NCBI GenBank assembly: GCA_026393475.1
Contig: JAPLAA010000003.1
Coordinates: forward strand, 1 to 35,304
Reading direction: 5' to 3'
Origin: Actinomycetota bacterium
Lineage (GTDB): Bacteria > Actinomycetota > Acidimicrobiia > Acidimicrobiales > Ilumatobacteraceae
Length of the DNA stretch: 35,304 bases
Of the stretch, positions 30,539 through 35,304 are shown in pieces (positions within the stretch are counted from its first letter, which is position 1; the number at the start of each line of letters is the position of its first letter). Under the pieces are notes generated by a model. The model saw only the letters and a list, made by a program, of their open reading frames with translations. It did not search any database and was not told the DNA's origin. A program made the position numbers and the translations under genes.

Positions 30539-31867
30539 ATGAGCAGAGCAGACCGATCCGTCCTGGGTTGGGGTGCGTTCGCCGTTGCGATCGCAGCCCT
30601 CGTACTCGCCATCTTCGGATTGCGGGACAGCAGTTCCGCCGCGGGCGGTGAGAGCGATGGTGGAGGCGTCACCGTGGTCGACGTCAGCCTGAAGGAATGG
30701 CAGATCGGTCCGATCATGACCGAGATCCCTGCCGGCGAGGTCGTCCTCAACGTCACCAACGAGGGCACGATGGTGCACAACCTGTCGATCCCCGGCCTCG
30801 GCGTGAAGACGGCCGACCTGCAGCCCGGTGAGTCGGAGAAGCTCGAGCTCGGCAACGTCGCCGACGGCCAGTACGACATGCTCTGCGAGATCGCCGGACA
30901 CGCGGCGAGCGGCATGACCGCTGCGCTGATGGTCGGGTCGGGCGGCGACGGCATGACGGCCGGCGGCCCGATGGACTGGCAGACGATGGAGCAGACGATG
31001 CTCGATCGCAACCTGCTGTTCCCGGCGAAGACCGAGAAGACGGGCGGCGCGCTGATGGAGCCGACCAGGATCGATGCCGACGGCACCAAGGTGTACGACA
31101 TGACGGTCGAGGAGGTGCAGTGGGAGGTCGAGCCCGGCAAGTTCGTCACGGCGAAGGCCTACAACGGCGTCGTGCCCGGCCCGCAGATCCACCTCGAGGT
31201 CGGCGACAAGTTCCGCATGAACGTGAAGAACCTGCTCAACACGGGTACCAGCGTGCACTTCCACGGCATCCGGGTGCCCAACTCGATGGACGGCGTGGAG
31301 CCGTACACCCAGCACGTGATCCAGCCCGGCGCCGACTACGTGTACGAGTTCACCGCCCTCGAGCCGGCGGTCGGCATCTACCACTCGCACACCAACGGCC
31401 AGGAGCAGATCCCCGACGGCCTGTTCGGTTCGTTCACCATCGGCGACATGCCGATCCCGGACTACCTGAAGGACAAGGGCTACACCAAGGTCGACAAGAC
31501 CGTGAACATGGTGCTCAACGACGCCGGCACCATCGGCCTCAGCCTCAACGGCAAGAGCTTCCCCGCCACCGAGCCGTACACCCTGCGGATCGGTGAGGTC
31601 ATGAAGGTCAACTACTACAACGAGGGCCTCACCGCCCACCCGATGCACCTGCACCAGCCGATGGGGTGGATCATCGCGAAGGACGGCGTCCCGCTCGACT
31701 TCCCGATGCCCGGCGACACCATCAACATCGCACCCGGCGAGCGCTACACCGTGCTCTACAAGGCGACCGACCTCGGCGTGTGGGCCTGGCACTGCCACAT
31801 CCTCACCCACGCCGAGAGCCAGCAGGGCATGTTCGGCATGGTCACCGCGCTGATCGTCACCCAGTAG
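30539..31867 (+). CDS. Cupredoxin-multicopper oxidase fusion
   Basis: The 442-residue protein has an N-terminal membrane anchor (about 7-28) and lies outside the cytoplasm. Residues about 44-132 form a cupredoxin domain with possible type 1 ligands His80, Cys116, His121, Met126 (MLCEIAGHAASGM). Two laccase-type domains follow, with all four copper motifs: HFHG (240-243), YHSH (281-284), HPMHLH (367-372) and HCHILTH (418-424) with Met431. It should oxidise a substrate (metal ion, phenol or other) with O2. ATG 30539 is preferred to GTG 30527 because GGAG lies 6 nt before it. A DosR-like box lies 58 bp upstream; a strong terminator follows. Confidence 0.9.
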   Translation: MSRADRSVLGWGAFAVAIAALVLAIFGLRDSSSAAGGESDGGGVTVVDVSLKEWQIGPIMTEIPAGEVVLNVTNEGTMVHNLSIPGLGVKTADLQPGESEKLELGNVADGQYDMLCEIAGHAASGMTAALMVGSGGDGMTAGGPMDWQTMEQTMLDRNLLFPAKTEKTGGALMEPTRIDADGTKVYDMTVEEVQWEVEPGKFVTAKAYNGVVPGPQIHLEVGDKFRMNVKNLLNTGTSVHFHGIRVPNSMDGVEPYTQHVIQPGADYVYEFTALEPAVGIYHSHTNGQEQIPDGLFGSFTIGDMPIPDYLKDKGYTKVDKTVNMVLNDAGTIGLSLNGKSFPATEPYTLRIGEVMKVNYYNEGLTAHPMHLHQPMGWIIAKDGVPLDFPMPGDTINIAPGERYTVLYKATDLGVWAWHCHILTHAESQQGMFGMVTALIVTQ

Positions 31868-31882
31868 CCGAGGGGTTGCGGC

Positions 31883-31925
31883 GGGGCCCCGATCGTCGGC
31901 GACGATCGGGGCCCCATCGCTTTTC
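31883..31925 (+). terminator. Intrinsic terminator after the multicopper oxidase
   Basis: GGGGCCCCGATCGTC (31883-31897), loop GGC, and GACGATCGGGGCCCC (31901-31915) form a perfect 15-bp stem. ATCGCTTTTCG follows. It lies 16 bp after the oxidase stop and should insulate the next gene. Confidence 0.85.
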
Positions 31926-31973
31926 GCCCGGCCATCTCACCCGTCCCCGCTCCGCGACGAGCAGGAGGTTCCC

Positions 31974-32408
31974 ATGAGTACCGAACGTTTCGAGCTCCCC
32001 GGCTGGGAGAGCGTGTCCCTCCTCCGGTCGCAGCACATCGGCCGAGTGTGCGTCCTCGACCACGGTTTCCCGCTGGCGCTGCCGGTGAACTTCCTCGTGA
32101 TCGGTCCGGACGAGGCGTGCCAGGTGGTGATGCGTACCGGCCCGCAGACGCTGATCGGCCGGTACGAGGGGCCTGCCTCGTTCGAGGTGGACCAGGTGGA
32201 CGAGTCGGCACGCCAGGCCTGGAGCGTGATCGTGCGCGGCTCGTTGCGCCATGTCACCGGGGCGCACGGGCTCCCGGATCCCGGCCCGTGGCTCGACGGA
32301 CGCCACCACTGGATGGTGCTGACCGCCGCGGCCGTGACGGGCCGCCGCTTCGTCGGCAGCCAGGGCACCGACGGCTTCTCGGTCGATTGGCAGATCCGTA
32401 CGGGGTGA
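31974..32408 (+). CDS. Pyridoxamine 5'-phosphate oxidase-like (FDOR) protein
   Basis: The 144-residue protein has the split-barrel pattern of the PNPOx-like/FDOR family: a helix-strand start (WESVSLLRSQHIGRVCVLDHGFPLALPVNFLV), then GRYEGPASFEVDQVDESARQAWSVIVRGSLRHVT. This matches the Pyridox_ox_2 type common in actinobacteria, which binds FMN, F420 or haem and is seldom a true PNP oxidase. The cofactor cannot be told. The ATG has a clear AGGAGG 6 nt upstream. It follows the oxidase on the same strand but across a strong terminator. Similar small flavin proteins occur in DosR regulons of other actinobacteria. Confidence 0.85.
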   Translation: MSTERFELPGWESVSLLRSQHIGRVCVLDHGFPLALPVNFLVIGPDEACQVVMRTGPQTLIGRYEGPASFEVDQVDESARQAWSVIVRGSLRHVTGAHGLPDPGPWLDGRHHWMVLTAAAVTGRRFVGSQGTDGFSVDWQIRTG

Positions 32409-32434
32409 CCGGACCCGGCCGTCGCGGCCGCCGG

Positions 32435-32440
32435 TAGCAT
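32435..32440 (+). promoter_or_regulatory. -10 hexamer TAGCAT of tRNA-Pro
   Basis: TAGCAT fits TANNNT and ends 10 nt before the mature tRNA 5' end. A GC-rich inverted repeat (CGGCCG-TCG-CGGCCG, 32416-32430) lies directly upstream. Confidence 0.45.
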
Positions 32441-32450
32441 CGTGGCCGTT

Positions 32451-32525
32451 CGGGGCGTGGCGCAGCGGTAGCGCACCTGCTTTGGGAGCAGGGGGTCGGG
32501 AGTTCAAATCTCCCCGCCCCGACCA
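32451..32525 (+). tRNA. tRNA-Pro (anticodon TGG)
   Basis: The sequence folds into a full cloverleaf. Acceptor stem: CGGGGCG (32451-32457) with CGCCCCG (32515-32521). D stem GCGC/GCGC, anticodon stem CCTGC/GCAGG with loop TTTGGGA (anticodon TGG at 32483-32485), variable loop of 5, T stem GGGAG/CTCCC with loop TTCAAAT. Discriminator A and an encoded CCA (32523-32525) follow. It would read CCA/CCG proline codons. Confidence 0.95.
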
Positions 32526-32570
32526 TTTCGACCAGGCCTCGGCCCCGCGTCGCTCGGCACGGGCGTCGAC

Positions 32571-32670
32571 CACGTTCGACCACGTTCGACCACGTTCGAC
32601 CACGTTCGACCACGTTCGACCACGTTCGACGACGTTCGACGACGTTCGACGACGTTCGACGACGGTCGAC
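32571..32670. repeat. ten tandem 10-bp units after tRNA-Pro
   Basis: Six exact copies of CACGTTCGAC (32571-32630), three of GACGTTCGAC (32631-32660) and one GACGGTCGAC (32661-32670), with partial units on both sides. The single-base changes are ordered along the array. The period is close to one helical turn. No spacers exist, so it is not CRISPR. Confidence 0.9.
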
Positions 32671-32705
32671 GACGGTGTGATCGGGCGGGTCTGCGGCTCG
32701 ATCGG

Positions 32706-34625
32706 TCAGGGACCGAACACGTAGGCGGCGCCGGCGTTGTTGCCCCGGTCGTCGTCGAGGTGGGCGCCGACCACCATGCGACCGGCGATGTCGACGCTGT
32801 ACCCGAACTGGTCGCCGACCGCCGAGTCGCTCGCCAGCAGCTTCGTCGTCTGCGACCACAGGCCACCGACGCGGTCGAACACGTAGGCGGCCCCGGCCTG
32901 GCTGCCGGCGATGCCCTCGCGATCGGCACCGACCACCGTGCGAGTCGCGTCGATGCCGATCGAGAATCCGAAGCGGTCGCCGGCCTCCGGGTCGGCAGCG
33001 ACCAGCTTCGCCTGCTGCGACCACGAGCCGGCGGATCGCACGAACACGTAGCCCGATCCGCTGTCGGCCGCGGTGTCGTCGTCCAACGGTGCACCGATCG
33101 CGATCGCGTCCCCGTCGATCGACACCGAATTCCCGAACAGATCGCCCGCTGCTCCGTCGGAGGCCACCGGCTTCGCCTGCTCCGTCCAAGTCGTTCCAGC
33201 GCGGGTGAAGACGTAGGCCGAGCCTCGATTCTCCTCGACCCCGTCGCCGTCACCCGGGGTGCCGACCACCATCGAATCGAGATCGATCGCGACGGCCGCA
33301 CCGAAGTTGTCCAGCACGGCTGCGTCGGAAGCGACGACCTTCGCCTGCTGGGTCCACGTGGTGCCGCTCCGGGTGAACACGTAGGCCGCGCCTGCGTCGC
33401 CGCCACCGGCATCCTCCAGTGGCGCGCCGATCACGATGGTGTCGCCACTGATGCCGACTGCGTAGCCGAAGCCGTCCCCAGGGCCGGCGTCGGCTGCGAC
33501 GAGCTTGGCCTGCTGTGTCCAGGTGGTGCCGGTCCGCGTGAACACGTAGGCCGCACCGCTGTCGACGCCACCGGCGTTGTTGCCGTACGAACCGAGCACG
33601 ATCGTGTCGCCGGAGATGTCGACGGCCCAGCCGACGTAGTCGACCGGTGCCGGGTCCGTCGCGACGAGCGTCGCCTGTTGCGACCAGGAGATGCCGTTGG
33701 AGGTGACGTACACCTGTGCGACGCCGGCGAACTGGCTCGGACCGCTCGCGTACGGCGCACCCGCGACCACGGTGGTGCCACTGACGCCGACGGACTGCCC
33801 GAGTCTGGAGTTCGCGGAGTTGCCGACGGTGACGAACTTGGCCTGCTCGACGGGGACGAAGCTGCACTTGCCGGCGATGCCTGCACCGTGGATCGCCGAC
33901 ACCTCGGCAGCGGTCAGCGCCCGCTGCCAGATCGTCGGCTCGTCGATGACACCTGCGAAGGTGAAGCGATCCCCGATGCCGTTCTTCGACCCGATGCGGA
34001 CCGAGGTGGACACGGCAGGGTTCAGCGTGCCTCGCTGCGACGGCGCCGACCCGACGAGCGACCCGTCCAGGTAGACGGCGAACGACGTGCCGTTCCAGGT
34101 GGCGGCCACATGATGGAAGCCTCCGTCGAAGATGGCAGGGACGGAGGCCAGCAGTTCCACGGGGCGACGGGTCGTCAGCTCATCGGTGCTCCACACGAGC
34201 GAGCCGAACGGGTCGAGCATGAGGGAGTAGGAGCGTGCCGTGTCGTCGGTGCTCGGGAAGTCCCAACGCGTCAGCAACGCCTGGACGCGTCCTGCAGCCG
34301 GGTCGGGACGCACCCACATCTCGACCGACACCGCATCGGTGACCGTCGAGAGCCCCTCGACCCGCACATCGGCGGTCGGCCCGAAGGCGAGTCCTCGTCC
34401 GACGGCACCGTCGGCGTACGCGATGGTGCCGATGAGATCGGGGCCGATCTGGGCGACCGGGACGTCCTCGCCACGCCACCAGCCGATCGCGCCGGTGAGA
34501 TCGACCACGCATCCGGGCGTGGGATCCGCCGACACCTCGCGGGTGGCGATCGGGGCCGAGGTCGCACCGATGGTCGAGACAGCGAGCAGACCCAGCGCAG
34601 CCAGCGCGGTGGCTCCGCGTCTCAT
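32706..34625 (-). CDS. Secreted LamG domain and seven-bladed FG-GAP propeller protein
   Basis: The 639-residue protein has a signal peptide (about 1-24) and no anchor. A LamG/concanavalin-type domain spans about 39-254, with VSVEMWVRPDP, FHHVAATWNGTSFAVYLDG and FAGVIDEPTIWQRALTAAEV. Cys39 and Cys254 flank it. Seven FG-GAP-like repeats of about 55 residues follow (about 265-639), each with xxFGxxVxI, VVGAP-type and GAAYVF strands ending in WxQQAKLVAxD. The last repeat ends at AAYVFGP; the missing strand is supplied by VEQAKFV before repeat 1, closing a seven-bladed propeller. The ATG at 34625 has GGAG 7 nt upstream. Role unknown; adhesion or carbohydrate binding is likely. The gene follows a tandem repeat and a direct-repeat operator. 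Confidence 0.87.
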   Translation of the reverse strand: MRRGATALAALGLLAVSTIGATSAPIATREVSADPTPGCVVDLTGAIGWWRGEDVPVAQIGPDLIGTIAYADGAVGRGLAFGPTADVRVEGLSTVTDAVSVEMWVRPDPAAGRVQALLTRWDFPSTDDTARSYSLMLDPFGSLVWSTDELTTRRPVELLASVPAIFDGGFHHVAATWNGTSFAVYLDGSLVGSAPSQRGTLNPAVSTSVRIGSKNGIGDRFTFAGVIDEPTIWQRALTAAEVSAIHGAGIAGKCSFVPVEQAKFVTVGNSANSRLGQSVGVSGTTVVAGAPYASGPSQFAGVAQVYVTSNGISWSQQATLVATDPAPVDYVGWAVDISGDTIVLGSYGNNAGGVDSGAAYVFTRTGTTWTQQAKLVAADAGPGDGFGYAVGISGDTIVIGAPLEDAGGGDAGAAYVFTRSGTTWTQQAKVVASDAAVLDNFGAAVAIDLDSMVVGTPGDGDGVEENRGSAYVFTRAGTTWTEQAKPVASDGAAGDLFGNSVSIDGDAIAIGAPLDDDTAADSGSGYVFVRSAGSWSQQAKLVAADPEAGDRFGFSIGIDATRTVVGADREGIAGSQAGAAYVFDRVGGLWSQTTKLLASDSAVGDQFGYSVDIAGRMVVGAHLDDDRGNNAGAAYVFGP

Positions 34626-34697
34626 GTCTCGCTCCGCTCGTACATCCGCATCCTCGGTGGCGTTCGTCCGGCGGAGCACTGCACGCTCCGTGACCAC

Positions 34698-34733
34698 CTT
34701 GCCCCAATCTTGAAGTTCTTGCCCCAATCTTGA
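34698..34733 (-). promoter_or_regulatory. direct repeat, 20-bp period, upstream of the propeller gene
   Basis: A 16-bp element, TCAAGATTGGGGCAAG on the minus strand, occurs twice without mismatch (34698-34713 and 34718-34733) at exactly 20-bp spacing, two helical turns. It lies 73 bp upstream of the propeller protein start and on no gene. This is the layout of a tandem regulator-binding site. Confidence 0.6.
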
Positions 34734-34804
34734 GGTGATCGCCTGTCGCGGACAAGCCAAGTCCCGACGAACGTCGTGTGAACGGGCAATGGCTCCTGGG
34801 AGCG

Positions 34805-35304
34805 TCAGTACGACTTGGGCAGGCCGAGCACGCTGGAGGCGATGTAGTTGCACACCATCTCCTGGCTCACCGGCGCGATCTTCATCAGCCGGGCCTCGCG
34901 CCAGTAGCGCTCGACGTGGTACTCCCGTGCGTAGCCCATGCCGCCGTGGGTCTGCATGGCACGGTCGCACGCGAAGAACGCGGCGTCGGCGGCGAGGTAC
35001 TTGGCGGTGTTGGCGGCCTCGCCGCAGGGCATGCCGGCGTCGAACATCCACGCTGCCTCGCGCACCGCGAGCTCGGCGGCGTGCAGCCGCATGTGCGCCT
35101 CGGCGAGCGGGAACGCGAGACCCTGGTTCTGCCCGATCGGTCGGCCGAACACCACGCGATCGCGGCCGTACTGCACCGCTTTGTTCATCGCGGCCCGCCC
35201 GATGCCGAGCGCTTCCGCGGCGATGAGGATGCGTTCGGGGTTGAGCCCGTCGAGCAGGTAGGTGAACCCCTTGCCCTCCTCGCCGATGCGCCGGCCCACC
35301 GGGA
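34805..35304 (-). CDS. Acyl-CoA dehydrogenase, C-terminal part (partial)
   Basis: The frame runs off the window edge, leaving about 166 residues of the C-terminal helical domain. GRRIGEEGKGF, then LLDGLNPERILIAAEALGIGRAAM, QYGRDRVVFGRPIGQNQGL and QTHGGMGYAREYHVERYWREARLMKI are typical of the family and bind FAD across the subunit interface. At the place of the MCAD catalytic Glu (IYEGT) this protein reads IAPVS. However, the Glu in LNPERIL matches the alternative catalytic Glu of isovaleryl-CoA dehydrogenase (LDLERLV). Substrate is therefore perhaps branched or unusual acyl-CoA. Stop at 34805. Confidence 0.9.
   Translation of the reverse strand, partial: PVGRRIGEEGKGFTYLLDGLNPERILIAAEALGIGRAAMNKAVQYGRDRVVFGRPIGQNQGLAFPLAEAHMRLHAAELAVREAAWMFDAGMPCGEAANTAKYLAADAAFFACDRAMQTHGGMGYAREYHVERYWREARLMKIAPVSQEMVCNYIASSVLGLPKSY

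Noticed and set aside
31857..32603. Minus-strand open frame across tRNA-Pro reading GRGDLNSRPPAPKAGALP
   Set aside because: This peptide is the well-known false translation of an antisense tRNA gene; the frame also crosses the PNPOx gene and the 10-bp repeat array.
32571..32670. CRISPR array
   Set aside because: Units are contiguous 10-mers with no spacers, and there are no cas genes.
34756..34769. AAGTCCCGAC as a DosR half-site upstream of the propeller gene
   Set aside because: The left half-site shows no match, so a single half is expected by chance.
25821..35304. Mobile element or genomic island in the accessory region
   Set aside because: No integrase, transposase, direct flanking repeats or change in base composition is visible; tRNA-Pro shows no duplicated 3' end nearby.

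Overview
The window is chromosomal DNA from a high-G+C actinobacterium, most likely class Acidimicrobiia (Ilumatobacter-like). That placement rests on gene order, GTG starts, G/C-ending codons, short TAGGCT-type -10 hexamers directly before start codons, and a DosR/DosS-like two-component pair. Nothing looks like a phage, insertion sequence, CRISPR array or recent island.

Layout. Positions 1-3883 (+): the tail of a CbxX/CfxQ-type AAA+ ATPase, a small membrane-anchored coiled-coil protein overlapping murJ, a PspA/IM30 protein and a GNAT acetyltransferase. Positions 3876-6214 (-): obgE-proB, meeting the GNAT gene head-on in a shared palindrome. Positions 6435-7613 (+): a dNTP triphosphohydrolase. 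Positions 7639-10580 (-): deoC-deoA plus a GNAT-like protein of unknown role. Positions 10645-25610 (-): a long housekeeping block, in transcription order tig-clpP-clpX-folC-ndk-mreB-mreC-mreD-mrdA-rodA-rne-rplU-rpmA, closed by a strong hairpin terminator. It covers protein folding and turnover, folate, nucleotides, the elongation (rod) machinery, RNA decay and two 50S proteins.

Positions 25821-35304 are accessory: a small SH3-like protein, a class V aminotransferase, a lipoprotein alpha-carbonic anhydrase, a DosR-like response regulator divergent from a PAS-containing DosS-like kinase, a cupredoxin-multicopper oxidase fusion, a PNPOx-family flavin/F420 protein, tRNA-Pro(TGG), a helically phased 10-bp tandem array, a secreted LamG plus seven-bladed FG-GAP beta-propeller protein, and the 3' part of an acyl-CoA dehydrogenase.

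The main discovery candidate is the two-component locus. The regulator keeps the DosR recognition helix. A near-consensus DosR box (16 of 20 positions, 13 of 14 in the core) lies before the multicopper oxidase, and a weaker box (11 of 14) is centred about 42-43 bp upstream of the regulator's own predicted start. This suggests a DosR-type regulon that controls periplasmic copper oxidase and carbonic anhydrase functions, with a PAS sensor in place of the mycobacterial GAF-haem sensor. Other points: a 20-bp-period direct repeat upstream of the propeller protein, several intergenic arrays with 10-11 bp period, a His-rich tail on trigger factor, a Thr/Ser/Pro insert inside MreC, and many apparently leaderless genes. 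All statements come from reading the sequence; no searches or folding calculations were run.
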